This document shows positions 1 to 8,368 of a DNA stretch of 64,000 nt, piece after piece. Within the stretch, counting starts at the first letter, position 1. Each line of letters begins with the position of its first letter. Source of the DNA: Luteirhabdus salina (GTDB lineage Bacteria; Bacteroidota; Bacteroidia; Flavobacteriales; Flavobacteriaceae); NCBI GenBank assembly GCA_025384855.1, contig JALAHT010000001.1:372001-436000 (forward strand). Reading direction: 5' to 3'. The notes under the pieces are model-generated. The model was not told where the DNA came from and searched no databases. It saw nothing but the letters and a program-made list of their open reading frames with translations. The translations under genes and the position numbers were made by a program.

Positions 1-1050
1 CAACAATTGGCAACTTATCATAGAAAGTGGTTGAGAATCCCCATTGTATCACTGACCGGCAGTAATGGAAAAACAACGACTAAGGAACTGATCAGTGCTG
101 TACTTTCGAAGAAATTTAACACGACGGCAACCAAGGGTAATCTAAATAATCATATTGGCGTCCCGCTTACCTTACTCTCAATGACAAGAGACTCTGAAAT
201 GGGTATCGTTGAAATGGGCGCCAACCATCAAAAGGAAATTGAAAAACTATGCGATATTGCGTTTCCCGATTTTGGCTATATCACCAACTTTGGCAAAGCA
301 CATTTAGAGGGCTTCGGAGGAGTTGAAGGAGTTGTTAAAGGGAAGTCGGAACTATACCAACATCTTCAGAAGCATGGGAAAAAAGTTTTTGTAAACGGCA
401 ACGACTCCAAACAGCTTTCCTTAACGAAACAGATGGACCGGATTGTCTTTGGAAGAAACGAAGACTCTGTCGCCCCTATTTTAGTTGAAGAAAACAATCT
501 TGGACTAAAATTGAAAGTCGATGACACAGAAATACAGAGCCGTTTGGTGGGACGTTATAACTTTGGGAATATTTCAGCGGCAATCGCCATTGGCAATTAT
601 TTTGAAGTGCCCCTAGAGGCTATTAAGGATGCTATTGAAGGATATGTTCCTTCGAACAACCGTTCACAATTAATGGAAAAAAGCGGCCATACTATTTTAT
701 TGGATGCCTATAATGCCAATCCAACGAGCATGCTCGCTGCTTTAGAGAATGTTTTTAGCAAACAACGCAATAATTTGGTCCTACTGCTAGGCGATATGTT
801 TGAACTTGGGAGCGATGCTGAAAAGGAGCATCGAGTAATCACCAACTTTCTTGAAAACAAAACCAAAGCGAAGATCTTTTTAGTAGGCGAAGACTTTTAT
901 AAGACAAGCTCGGATGCTTCACATATAGAAAAATTCAGAAGCTTTGAAGATGTAAAGCAGGTGTTTCCGAAATCGCTCCCTAACCACTCTTTCATCTTGA
1001 TAAAAGGCTCGAGAGGAATGGCATTGGAACGTATACTTGAATTTATTTGA
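1..1050 (+). CDS. murF: UDP-N-acetylmuramoyl-tripeptide--D-alanyl-D-alanine ligase, 5'-truncated
   Basis: The reading frame is open from the first base, so the N-terminus lies outside the window; the TTG at position 7 is internal. MurF is the cytoplasmic ATP-dependent Mur ligase that adds D-Ala-D-Ala to UDP-MurNAc-tripeptide in peptidoglycan precursor synthesis. The visible part has the P-loop GSNGKTTTK, the EMGANHQKEI segment, the ligase-domain stretch LLDAYNANPTSM and the C-terminal domain with LGDMFELG. About 349 residues remain of a family that is usually near 430. The stop is followed at once by a hairpin belonging to the tRNA unit on the other strand, which may also end this transcript. 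Confidence 0.95.
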   Translation, partial: QQLATYHRKWLRIPIVSLTGSNGKTTTKELISAVLSKKFNTTATKGNLNNHIGVPLTLLSMTRDSEMGIVEMGANHQKEIEKLCDIAFPDFGYITNFGKAHLEGFGGVEGVVKGKSELYQHLQKHGKKVFVNGNDSKQLSLTKQMDRIVFGRNEDSVAPILVEENNLGLKLKVDDTEIQSRLVGRYNFGNISAAIAIGNYFEVPLEAIKDAIEGYVPSNNRSQLMEKSGHTILLDAYNANPTSMLAALENVFSKQRNNLVLLLGDMFELGSDAEKEHRVITNFLENKTKAKIFLVGEDFYKTSSDASHIEKFRSFEDVKQVFPKSLPNHSFILIKGSRGMALERILEFI

Positions 1051-1051
1051 T

Positions 1052-1081
1052 AAAAAAATCCCGAGTCCATTGACTCGGGAT
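1052..1081 (-). terminator. Rho-independent terminator of tRNA-Val(GAC)
   Basis: A 10-bp perfect stem (ATCCCGAGTC/GACTCGGGAT, 4-nt loop, 1058-1081) is followed on the minus strand by a run of seven Ts. It lies just downstream of the minus-strand tRNA gene. Nearly the same hairpin follows the second tRNA-Val gene. Confidence 0.85.
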
Positions 1082-1095
1082 TAATGCCTTTAAAG

Positions 1096-1170
1096 TGGGT
1101 CATACTGGATTCGAACCAGTGACTTCTACCCTGTCAAGGTAACACTCTGAACCAACTGAGTTAATGACCC
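1096..1170 (-). tRNA. tRNA-Val (anticodon GAC)
   Basis: The minus strand folds into a full cloverleaf: acceptor GGGTCAT/ATGACCC, D arm ACTC-GAGT, anticodon stem TTACC/GGTAG with loop TTGACAG, and T arm ACTGG-TTCGAAT-CCAGT. Loop positions 34-36 are GAC, which reads the valine codons GTC and GTT. The discriminator is A and CCA is not encoded. Confidence 0.93.
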
Positions 1171-1243
1171 AAGTGCCGACAAAAATACTATTTTTTGGAA
1201 TGGCAATAAAGCTTTAAGGGAAGTTATGGAAAAGAAAAATACA

Positions 1244-1440
1244 GGGATTACTCCCGCCATCCCAGGGCGAGACCGCTCTTGCAAATACAAATCCCCGCTT
1301 GCTTCGCAAACAGTATTTTTTTATCCCGACTCCTTTCAAAAAGGGATTACTCCCGTGATCCCACGGCGAGACCGCTCTTGCAAATACAAATCCCCGCTTG
1401 CTTCGCAAACAGTATTTTTTTATCCCGACTCCTTTCAAAA
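1244..1440. repeat. 99-bp tandem duplication between two tRNA-Val genes
   Basis: Two adjacent copies (1244-1342 and 1343-1440) differ at only a few bases near CCCGCCATCCCAGGG versus CCCGTGATCCCACGG; even those changes keep a short inverted repeat. Because the period is a multiple of three, spurious ORFs run through both strands. No gene is evident. It looks like a recent duplication of an intergenic spacer. Confidence 0.9.
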
Positions 1441-1463
1441 ACGAGTTTTTGACGTTACGGAAT

Positions 1464-1492
1464 AAAAAAATCCCGAGTCAATGACTCGGGAT
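1464..1492 (-). terminator. Rho-independent terminator of tRNA-Val(TAC)
   Basis: The stem ATCCCGAGTC/GACTCGGGAT (1470-1492) has a 3-nt loop and is followed on the minus strand by seven Ts. It matches the terminator after the GAC tRNA except in the loop. Confidence 0.85.
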
Positions 1493-1504
1493 TTGTGCTT
1501 GAAG

Positions 1505-1579
1505 TGGGCGCGAAGGGATTCGAACCCCTGACCCCTTGGGTGTAAACCAAGTGCTCTGAACCAACTGAGCTACGCGCCC
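1505..1579 (-). tRNA. tRNA-Val (anticodon TAC)
   Basis: On the minus strand the cloverleaf is complete: acceptor GGGCGCG/CGCGCCC, D arm GCTC-GAGC, anticodon stem CTTGG/CCAAG with loop TTTACAC, and T arm AGGGG-TTCGAAT-CCCTT. Anticodon TAC reads GTA and GTG valine codons. The discriminator is A and CCA is not encoded. It sits upstream of tRNA-Val(GAC), each gene with its own terminator. Confidence 0.95.
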
Positions 1580-1632
1580 TAAACTATTTCATGCAACTTC
1601 CTTTTATTGATAGCGTGTAGCGAAGTTGCCTG

Positions 1633-1708
1633 TCCCGATCCCTATCGGGAAGCTACGCGCCCTACTTTTATAGGCAGGCCTGTCTGCCGGAGCACCATAC
1701 TATGGTGC
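1633..1708. repeat. Cluster of intergenic palindromes
   Basis: The 290-bp gap before the PBP gene holds three inverted repeats: TCCCGAT-ccct-ATCGGGA (1633-1650), GGCAG-N6-CTGCC (1673-1688) and GCACCATA-c-TATGGTGC (1692-1708). A 13-bp copy of the tRNA-Val(TAC) 5' end (AGCTACGCGCCCT) lies between the first two, at 1650-1662. They resemble interspersed REP-like palindromes. I see no gene here. Confidence 0.7.
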
Positions 1709-1868
1709 GTAGGCGGGTGCAAATATAAAACAGTTTTCTGTTAGCACAAACAATTACTTCAAAAAAATACAGAAAATTTTAAGTCTCCAATTTCCAGTCG
1801 TCTTCCCATAAAGTTTCGTTAAAGAGACAATCTACCCCTACCCTTTCCGTTTCCTTTGTGAACAGTCT

Positions 1869-4124
1869 ATGAAACGATTCTTCAACAAAGAAAAAATAAA
1901 AAAATGGGGCCTGCGGATGGCCAAGGCTATTGCCATTGGACTGGGTATTTTAGGATTGTTTATAGTGTCCGTTTATTTTGGTGCCTGGGGACCTATCCCC
2001 AACAAATCAGCGCTTCAAGAACTTTCCCAGCAGAAAGCATCGGAGATTTATGATCGTAATGGCGACCTTATCGGAAAATTCTATTTGGCCAACCGCCAGC
2101 CGATCCCTCTAGAGCAAGTCCCCCAACATGCTATCGATGCCCTTATCGCGACCGAAGATGCACGCTTTTATAACCATAGTGGTATCGATGCCAGAAGTCT
2201 ATTCCGTGTTTTCTTTAAAACGATTTTACTTCAGGATGCATCGAGTGGTGGGGGAAGTACACTCACCCAACAACTCGCAAAAAATCTTTTCCAACGGAAG
2301 AATTATAGCTTCATGACACTTCCCGTAGTGAAGGTAAAGGAAATGATTACCGCTAAACGACTTGAACGCCTCTATTCAAAAAAAGAAATCCTAGAGCTCT
2401 ATCTGAATACCGTCCCTTTCAGCGGAAACACCTACGGTATTGAAAGTGCCTCCCTTAAATTCTTCAACAAAAAAGCAAAAGACCTTAGCCTTACCGAAGC
2501 GGCTACGCTTATCGGTGGACTAAAAGCTACGTATACCTACAATCCATATCGCTTTCCCGAACGTAGCCAAAACAGAAGGAATGTGGTCTTATTCCAAATG
2601 AACAAGTATGGTTATCTGAAGGATTCCGCTTTTGAAACAGCTAAAAAAGATTCACTTGAACTCGACTTTGGTCGTTATGACGAACAAAAGGGACTCGCTC
2701 CCTATTTCCGGGAAACACTGCGACAAAAGATGTTGAAGTGGTGTGAAGAACATTCAACTAAGAAAAATCAGTTAAATCTGTACACCAGCGGACTAAAAAT
2801 CTATACCACCCTCGATAAAGGCCTTCAGGAATATGCAGAGTCGGCTACCTTGGAGCATTTACAAAACCTTCAGCAACAGTTCGAAAAAGAGTATGGCGAT
2901 AATGGCCCATGGGAAAATGAAAAAATTCTCACCTCCACCCTGAAGAAATTGCCTTCTTACAGAAGATTAAAAGCAAAAGAACTTTCGGAAGAAGCAATCA
3001 TCGATTCCCTTTCACAAAAGAAGAAGATGCAGTGGTTCACCTATGACGGATACGAAGAAGTAGAAGCAAGCACCATCGATAGTCTAAAGCATTATCTAAA
3101 ATACTTGAGTACCGGGATGCTATCCATCGACCCTTCCTCGGGAGCCGTACGGACGTGGGTTGGGGGCATCGACTTTGAGCACTTTAAATATGACCATATT
3201 TCGAAAAGCAAACGGCAGGTAGGCTCCACATTTAAACCAATCGTTTATACCGCGGCATTGGAACAGGGTATCGAACCCTGTGACTATTTTTCGGCCCGTG
3301 AGGTAACATATGCCAATATGAAGGGTTGGTCGCCTTCAAATTCAGGTGACGTAGATGAAGAATACATGAACTACAATATGGAAACCGCCTTGAGCAAATC
3401 CATTAATACGGTTTCGGTGAAGGTTTTGGAAGCAGCAGGAATCGGAAATACAATCGCACTGGCTGAAAAACTCGGAATTAATAGTGAATTGCCCGCCGTT
3501 CCGTCCCTAGCGTTAGGAACAGCCGAGGTAACAATCCCTGAAATGGCAGGCGCCTATGCTGCTTTTGTCAATAAAAGCATACCTGTTACCCCTCATTACT
3601 TACTAAAGGTGGAGAATGATACAGGTGAAGTCCTAGAGAAATTCGAAACCCCAGAGCCGAAGGAAGAAGCTTTCTCTGCCACCACGAGACAAGTGATGTT
3701 GGAAATGATGCAATCGGTAGTAAACAAGGGAACAGCGCAACGATTGCGCAGCACCTATGGCTTACGAAATGAAATTGCTGGGAAAACCGGCACTACCCAA
3801 TCGAATAAGGATGCTTGGTTTGTTGGGATTACACCAAAGCTAATTGCAGTAACATGGGTTGGGCATGACGACCATCGTATCGGATTTCGAACGACTGCTA
3901 CAGGTCAAGGGGCCAATGCCGCCTTGCCTATTTTCGCAAAGTGGTATCAGCAACTCAATAAAGATAAAGCATACACATCGATAACGAATGCAAGATTTGA
4001 AAATCCGAGTAGTGAAGTTCAAGGACTTTTGGATTGTGAACCGACAAAACGCGATGGTTTCTTTAAACGGTTGTTTACGAATCCTGATAAAAAGAAAAAG
4101 CGGGATTTTAAATCGAAAGACTAA
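1869..4124 (+). CDS. Class A penicillin-binding protein (PBP1A-type transglycosylase/transpeptidase)
   Basis: A bifunctional peptidoglycan synthase of 751 residues, normal for class A PBPs. One N-terminal membrane anchor (about 19-40) precedes a GT51 glycosyltransferase domain with the EDARFYNHSGID motif (catalytic Glu96) and GGSTLTQQLAKN (128-139). The transpeptidase domain has the SxxK motif in GSTFKP (about 453), the SxN motif in SKSINT (about 510) and KTGTTQ (about 639). It polymerises glycan strands and cross-links stem peptides on the periplasmic face of the inner membrane. The C-terminal tail is Lys/Arg-rich. It converges with folC with no intergenic base. Confidence 0.95.
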   Translation: MKRFFNKEKIKKWGLRMAKAIAIGLGILGLFIVSVYFGAWGPIPNKSALQELSQQKASEIYDRNGDLIGKFYLANRQPIPLEQVPQHAIDALIATEDARFYNHSGIDARSLFRVFFKTILLQDASSGGGSTLTQQLAKNLFQRKNYSFMTLPVVKVKEMITAKRLERLYSKKEILELYLNTVPFSGNTYGIESASLKFFNKKAKDLSLTEAATLIGGLKATYTYNPYRFPERSQNRRNVVLFQMNKYGYLKDSAFETAKKDSLELDFGRYDEQKGLAPYFRETLRQKMLKWCEEHSTKKNQLNLYTSGLKIYTTLDKGLQEYAESATLEHLQNLQQQFEKEYGDNGPWENEKILTSTLKKLPSYRRLKAKELSEEAIIDSLSQKKKMQWFTYDGYEEVEASTIDSLKHYLKYLSTGMLSIDPSSGAVRTWVGGIDFEHFKYDHISKSKRQVGSTFKPIVYTAALEQGIEPCDYFSAREVTYANMKGWSPSNSGDVDEEYMNYNMETALSKSINTVSVKVLEAAGIGNTIALAEKLGINSELPAVPSLALGTAEVTIPEMAGAYAAFVNKSIPVTPHYLLKVENDTGEVLEKFETPEPKEEAFSATTRQVMLEMMQSVVNKGTAQRLRSTYGLRNEIAGKTGTTQSNKDAWFVGITPKLIAVTWVGHDDHRIGFRTTATGQGANAALPIFAKWYQQLNKDKAYTSITNARFENPSSEVQGLLDCEPTKRDGFFKRLFTNPDKKKKRDFKSKD

Positions 4125-5351
4125 TTACACTACTTCAGCAACTACGAAGGTACTGCCGCCAACAAAAATTAGATCGGTTTCCTCCGCTTGATTTTTTGCA
4201 TGACGCAATGCTTCGGAAACGGAAGCAAATGATTCCCCTATTAGCCCATATTCCGTAGCTTTTTCGGCTAATATTTTTTCGTCCAAACCTCTGGGAACAT
4301 CCGGTCGACAAAAATAATAGTTCGCGTTCTTGGGAAACAAAGGCAAAATAGCATCCAGATCTTTATCGGTTACCGAACCCAATACAATATGAAGCTGATT
4401 GTATTTTTGCTCCTGAAGCTGTTTTATTACATAGGCTAAGCCTTCCTTGTTGTGCGCCGTATCGCAAATGACTGTTGGGTTTTGGTGAAGCACTTGCCAA
4501 CGCCCCAGAAGTCCCGTGTTGGGAACGACTTTTTTAAAGCCTTCTACGATATGTTCTTCTGAAATAGTCCAGTCATTCTGTTGAAAAATGCCTAATGCTA
4601 CACGCGCGGTTCGTTTATTCTTTCGTTGGTATATCCCTACCAAATCACAATCGTATTCGGGAATCTCTTCAGTTTCGGCAAAGATGATGGGAGCACTTCT
4701 TTTTGACGCTATTTTCTGAAAGACTTGTTTGGTTTCTGAAACGGTCTCTCCAATCACCACTGGCACCTTCTTTTTGATGATCCCCCCTTTCTCTCCTGCT
4801 ATTTCGGCTAACGTGTTTCCGAGAAATGCCGTATGATCAAAACCGATATTGGTTATAACAGATACTTCAGGTATTATCACATTTGTACTATCCAAGCGAC
4901 CGCCCATTCCTACTTCCACCACTGCGATATCGACCTTTTCATTTCTGAAATAATCGAATGCCAACCCGACTGTCATTTCAAAAAAGGAAAGTGAATTGGC
5001 TTCAAAAAACGCTTTGTTATGTTGAATAAAGGCAGTGACGGCTTCTTTTGAAATCATGTTTCCATTCACCTTTATGCGTTCGCGAAAGTCCTTTAGGTGT
5101 GGTGACGTGTACAATCCGACCGTATAGCCAGCTTCCTGAAGCACTGACGCGAGCATATGACTTATAGAACCCTTCCCGTTGGTACCAGCTACATGAATAC
5201 TTTTGAAGCCATTTTCAGGGTGATTCAAGTGTTGCATCAATAACTGGGTATTCGACAAATCGGCTTTGTAGGCGGTTTTGCCGACACGTTGATACATAGG
5301 AAGTTGTGCAAACAACCAGGATAAAGTTTCTTCGTAGGTGATAATCGACAA
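4125..5351 (-). CDS. folC: Folylpolyglutamate synthase / dihydrofolate synthase
   Basis: This Mur-ligase-family enzyme glutamylates dihydropteroate or folates in the cytoplasm. It has the ATP-binding loop HVAGTNGKGS, the family segment GLYTSPHLKDFRERI, the VEVGMGGRLDSTN motif and a C-terminal domain with CDTAHNKEG. The open frame extends to 5492, but that would overlap the next gene by 88 bases. Homology to the usual N-terminus (TYEETLSWLFAQLPMYQRVG) favours the TTG at 5351, giving 408 residues; the exact start is uncertain. Confidence 0.9.
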   Translation of the reverse strand: MSIITYEETLSWLFAQLPMYQRVGKTAYKADLSNTQLLMQHLNHPENGFKSIHVAGTNGKGSISHMLASVLQEAGYTVGLYTSPHLKDFRERIKVNGNMISKEAVTAFIQHNKAFFEANSLSFFEMTVGLAFDYFRNEKVDIAVVEVGMGGRLDSTNVIIPEVSVITNIGFDHTAFLGNTLAEIAGEKGGIIKKKVPVVIGETVSETKQVFQKIASKRSAPIIFAETEEIPEYDCDLVGIYQRKNKRTARVALGIFQQNDWTISEEHIVEGFKKVVPNTGLLGRWQVLHQNPTVICDTAHNKEGLAYVIKQLQEQKYNQLHIVLGSVTDKDLDAILPLFPKNANYYFCRPDVPRGLDEKILAEKATEYGLIGESFASVSEALRHAKNQAEETDLIFVGGSTFVVAEVV

Positions 5352-5404
5352 ATTAAGTGATGTAAAAATACAGCTTTCAAGAGCGCGTTGCCAAGAAATT
5401 TCAG

Positions 5405-6100
5405 TTATAGATAGCGTTGAAATTTGCTTTTTACAATGCTTTTGATATGAATTAAATATAACACGAAATAAAACTGGGCAAGGACTTCGCAAATATTTAC
5501 TAATGCTAACAAAATTGTGGCTTTAAAAACCAGTTCATAAATTAAATAGCCCATACAGACAAACATATACCCTGCTCCCGTAATAAACAGGTAAACGTTT
5601 TTGGGATGAACGTTGAAAATCGTAACATAAAAGCATGCAATAACGAAGAGACTAAAAGCCGCCATTCCCGCTATATCCAAAAAGGTATCGTCCATTGGCG
5701 CAATGGTAAGCGTATACACCGAAACTATTACATATGCCAATCCGATGGCACTTAATAAAAGTGTAAACACATCGACGCGACTCCATTCGGCTTTCATAAA
5801 CCGAAGCATTGGTCGAAGCAGTGCAATTCCCGTAATAAAACTGATGATAAATAAAGGAATAATTATATAGTAGTATCCGACAAAATCCTTTGCCACAAAG
5901 TATTCGGCCACCATTAAGCACCCTAAAAAAAGGAAAAGAAAAAAATTGAAGCGTTTGATACTTAACGTGTAAAACAGAAATAGGAATACATGAAAGAATG
6001 GTTTGATATATGCCGTATCCTCATTGGAAATAGTTATAGATACCAGAATGGAAGCCACTCCGGCGACAAGCGCCAATATCTTCAGAATTTTCGGTAACAC
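5405..6100 (-). CDS. Polytopic membrane protein of unknown function
   Basis: A 231-residue protein with about seven or eight hydrophobic helices spread over its whole length and a short basic tail (KSKFQRYL). The layout recalls small YhhN-like integral membrane proteins, but I see no diagnostic motif and do not assign it. It lies upstream of folC on the same strand, and the two may be cotranscribed. Confidence 0.7.
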   Translation of the reverse strand: MLPKILKILALVAGVASILVSITISNEDTAYIKPFFHVFLFLFYTLSIKRFNFFLFLFLGCLMVAEYFVAKDFVGYYYIIIPLFIISFITGIALLRPMLRFMKAEWSRVDVFTLLLSAIGLAYVIVSVYTLTIAPMDDTFLDIAGMAAFSLFVIACFYVTIFNVHPKNVYLFITGAGYMFVCMGYLIYELVFKATILLALVNICEVLAQFYFVLYLIHIKSIVKSKFQRYL

Positions 6101-6188
6101 AGTTAGTTGAAAAGGACAAATGGGGAATCAGTGTCCATAAAAGTTGTAGTTAATGTACTACATTTTTTTGAAAAAACACAAAAGACTG

Positions 6189-7007
6189 TTATTCAGAAAG
6201 TTTGAATCGATAAATAATTTTTCCAATCTGTTTGGCAGGCGCATTCGAATCGGCGTTGAAACGGGTTGCCAAGGCAGCTCTTTTTGCAGGTTCCAATAAA
6301 CAAGAAGAATTGTTGGTGGTACCGCGAACGCCTGGCATTGCTTTTATCACTTTTCCAGAGCGGTCTACCTCGATGCTTACGACTACGGTTCCGGCTTCGT
6401 TACAATCTTGCTGGAACTTTTCCTTGTTCAAGGCCTTTCGTCCGCCAAGTAAATAATTTCCATCGCCATCCAATCCTTTACCTGTGCCGTAATAGCTTTT
6501 TGCATTCGGGTCGCCACTTGGGTCGCCCTTATCGCCGCTAGTGTTATCATTTCCTTCGCTACCTTGGGCAGTTCCATCGCTTTTTGGAGCATTTATCAGG
6601 CTGGAAAGCGCATCGGTAGTCGATTTATCTGGCTTTGGATCTGGTTTTTTAGGTGTTTCCTTCGGTTTTTCCTCAACGGGTGTTTCCTTCTGCTCGACCT
6701 TCTTTTCCTCTTTTTTGATGACAGGCGCTTCTTCCGAATCTTGGGTGACCACTTCTTCCTTGATCTCCGTCTTCGGTTGTGGTGTGGGCGGTGGTGTAGT
6801 TTCGGTTGGTGCCGATTTGATGGCTTCCGTAGGTTGAATGTTTCCGCTACCCGTATCCATCGTACCGAAATTCACAGCAATACCATCTTCTGGTGGTGGA
6901 TCGAGGTAGGTTAATCCCACGTAAAATAGCAAGATAAGAATGATGACGTGCAGGACTACCGTGATCGCCATACTTTTCTTTTTATGTTTTGTGTCTAATA
7001 ATGACAT
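6189..7007 (-). CDS. tonB: TonB-family energy transducer
   Basis: A 272-residue periplasm-spanning protein. A single N-terminal membrane helix (about 14-34) is followed by a long Pro/Glu/Lys-rich linker (about 55-140) with TPPPTPQPK and repeated KEEKK/PKP runs, a Gly/Asp/Ser-rich stretch, and a C-terminal TonB/TolA-like domain (about 195-272, VVVSIEVDRSGKVIKA...). It should pass proton-motive-force energy from ExbB/ExbD to outer-membrane receptors. It is last in the exbB-exbD-tonB order, separated from exbD by 157 bases containing hairpins that could lower its expression. Confidence 0.88.
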   Translation of the reverse strand: MSLLDTKHKKKSMAITVVLHVIILILLFYVGLTYLDPPPEDGIAVNFGTMDTGSGNIQPTEAIKSAPTETTPPPTPQPKTEIKEEVVTQDSEEAPVIKKEEKKVEQKETPVEEKPKETPKKPDPKPDKSTTDALSSLINAPKSDGTAQGSEGNDNTSGDKGDPSGDPNAKSYYGTGKGLDGDGNYLLGGRKALNKEKFQQDCNEAGTVVVSIEVDRSGKVIKAMPGVRGTTNNSSCLLEPAKRAALATRFNADSNAPAKQIGKIIYRFKLSE

Positions 7008-7064
7008 GTTGTGAGATTAATATATTTCTTTTTCGCGTTAAGGATTGAGGCTTTGTTGAAGCTC

Positions 7065-7132
7065 TTCCCGCTACGGCGGGAAAGCGACTGCCGAAAGCCT
7101 GACGCCAACAGGCAGGTTTCCCTGACCTGTTG
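7065..7132. repeat. Palindromes in the tonB-exbD gap
   Basis: Two inverted repeats sit between exbD and tonB: TTCCCGC-tacg-GCGGGAA (7065-7082), and a longer stem pairing CCAACAGG-CAGG with CCTG-A-CCTGTTGG (7105-7132, one bulge). They are GC-rich and extragenic like other REP-type palindromes in the window, and lack the T-run of a classic terminator on the operon strand. Confidence 0.7.
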
Positions 7133-7164
7133 GGGGAACGCCCAACTTCTTTAGCGCAACCTCC

Positions 7165-7557
7165 TTAATTTGGTCGTACTGCCAATACCACCTTATAATC
7201 GTTTTTGTTGGCCACGTCCATCACGAAAACGGCATCCTCGATGGGTACGCCTTCTTCTGCTCGCAGGATGATGGTCGGTTCTTGTTGTCCGCTTAGCACT
7301 GCCTTCAATTCGTTTTCCAGACTGTATTCACTAACGCGTTCCTTATTGACGTAATAGGCACCATCGCTCGTAATACTTACCGATGCCTTTTGTTGGTTGG
7401 TCGATTTTCCTTTTGCCTTTGGAAGGATAAGATCCAAGGCGTCGGGCGTAATCGCGGGTGATGTTAACAAAAAGAACACCAAAAGCAGGAACACGATATC
7501 GGTCATGGAGCTCATGCTGAACTCTGGACTAATTTTATTTCTTCCGCGTAAGTTCAT
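7165..7557 (-). CDS. exbD: Biopolymer transporter ExbD
   Basis: A 130-residue ExbD/TolR protein: short cytoplasmic N-terminus, one transmembrane helix (about 18-34) carrying the conserved proton-path aspartate (Asp20 in SMTDIVFLLLVFFLL), then a periplasmic domain. With ExbB it forms the proton-driven motor that energises TonB. Its ATG lies one base after the exbB stop codon, consistent with translational coupling. Confidence 0.93.
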   Translation of the reverse strand: MNLRGRNKISPEFSMSSMTDIVFLLLVFFLLTSPAITPDALDLILPKAKGKSTNQQKASVSITSDGAYYVNKERVSEYSLENELKAVLSGQQEPTIILRAEEGVPIEDAVFVMDVANKNDYKVVLAVRPN

Positions 7558-7558
7558 A

Positions 7559-8260
7559 TTAGGCTGGTTCGTTCAAAAGGTCCAAGAAATCGACTGCCGT
7601 GGCTTCCATTTGGTGGACTACTTTATCGGTTCGTACCACAAGATGGTTATACCCCATATAGGCAATAATACCGACGATAAGTCCCGCCACTGTGGTTGTC
7701 ATGGCCGTATAAATACCTTCTGCCAAGGCACCCATTTCTGCTTGTCCGCTACTCGTTGCCAATTGGTGAAATGCCAGGACCATACCGATGACGGTTCCGA
7801 GGAACCCAATCATGGGTGCAGCTCCAGCGATTGTAGCTAGAATACTAACATTCTTTTCCAATTTATATACTTCCAATCGACCGGCATTTTCGATGGCGGT
7901 ATTGATATCTTCCAATGGATTTCCGATGCGGGTGATTCCCTTTTCAGTTAAGCGAGATACAGGTGAATTTTGTTGCGCACACAGCATTTTGGCGCCTTGG
8001 ATATTTCCGTTAGCCACATGGTCCCGTATCTGGTTCATAAAGTTGCTGTCCATCTGTGAAGCCGCCTTGATGGCGAACAATCGCTCGAAATAGATATACA
8101 CCGCAACAAATAATAAGATAAATAATACGCCGATAATGACTTGGGCAGCGACGCCACCGTTCATAATCAGTTCGAGGACCGATAAGGTTTTTTCGGTTGT
8201 TTCAGGCTCTAAATTTTGCGCCGCTTCCTCGGCGACCTCCTGTAACGATAGGTTTAGCAT
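7559..8260 (-). CDS. exbB: MotA/TolQ/ExbB proton channel protein
   Basis: A 233-residue ExbB-family protein with three membrane helices: about 34-62, then two closely spaced helices after a cytoplasmic loop (ILATIAGAAPMIGFLGTVIGM and TTTVAGLIVGIIAYMGY). The GFLGTVIGM stretch is the family signature. It pairs with exbD just downstream and supplies the stator of the TonB motor. Confidence 0.93.
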   Translation of the reverse strand: MLNLSLQEVAEEAAQNLEPETTEKTLSVLELIMNGGVAAQVIIGVLFILLFVAVYIYFERLFAIKAASQMDSNFMNQIRDHVANGNIQGAKMLCAQQNSPVSRLTEKGITRIGNPLEDINTAIENAGRLEVYKLEKNVSILATIAGAAPMIGFLGTVIGMVLAFHQLATSSGQAEMGALAEGIYTAMTTTVAGLIVGIIAYMGYNHLVVRTDKVVHQMEATAVDFLDLLNEPA

Positions 8261-8368
8261 AAAGTAAGGTTTAGGATCAAGTCGGCTTTAGCAGACTCCA
8301 TTTTTTCCATTGAACAGGTGCTATAGTACCCATTCGGTTTGAATAACGATGAAAACGAATAGAAATTG

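Noticed and set aside
1214-1465. ORFs of 74 aa (minus) and 79 aa (plus) between the tRNA genes
   Set aside because: Both are produced by the 99-bp tandem duplication, whose period preserves frame on both strands. Neither resembles a protein family.
1568-1662. Attachment site of an integrated element at tRNA-Val
   Set aside because: The repeated tRNA segment is the 5' end rather than the usual 3' end, and no integrase or island lies between the copies.
4125-5492. 455-residue FolC starting at 5492
   Set aside because: That would overlap the membrane-protein gene by 88 bases and add 47 residues with no similarity to FolC N-termini.
6232-6914. Plus-strand ORFs within tonB
   Set aside because: They are antisense shadows of the Pro/Glu/Lys-rich linker, which has low-complexity codons.
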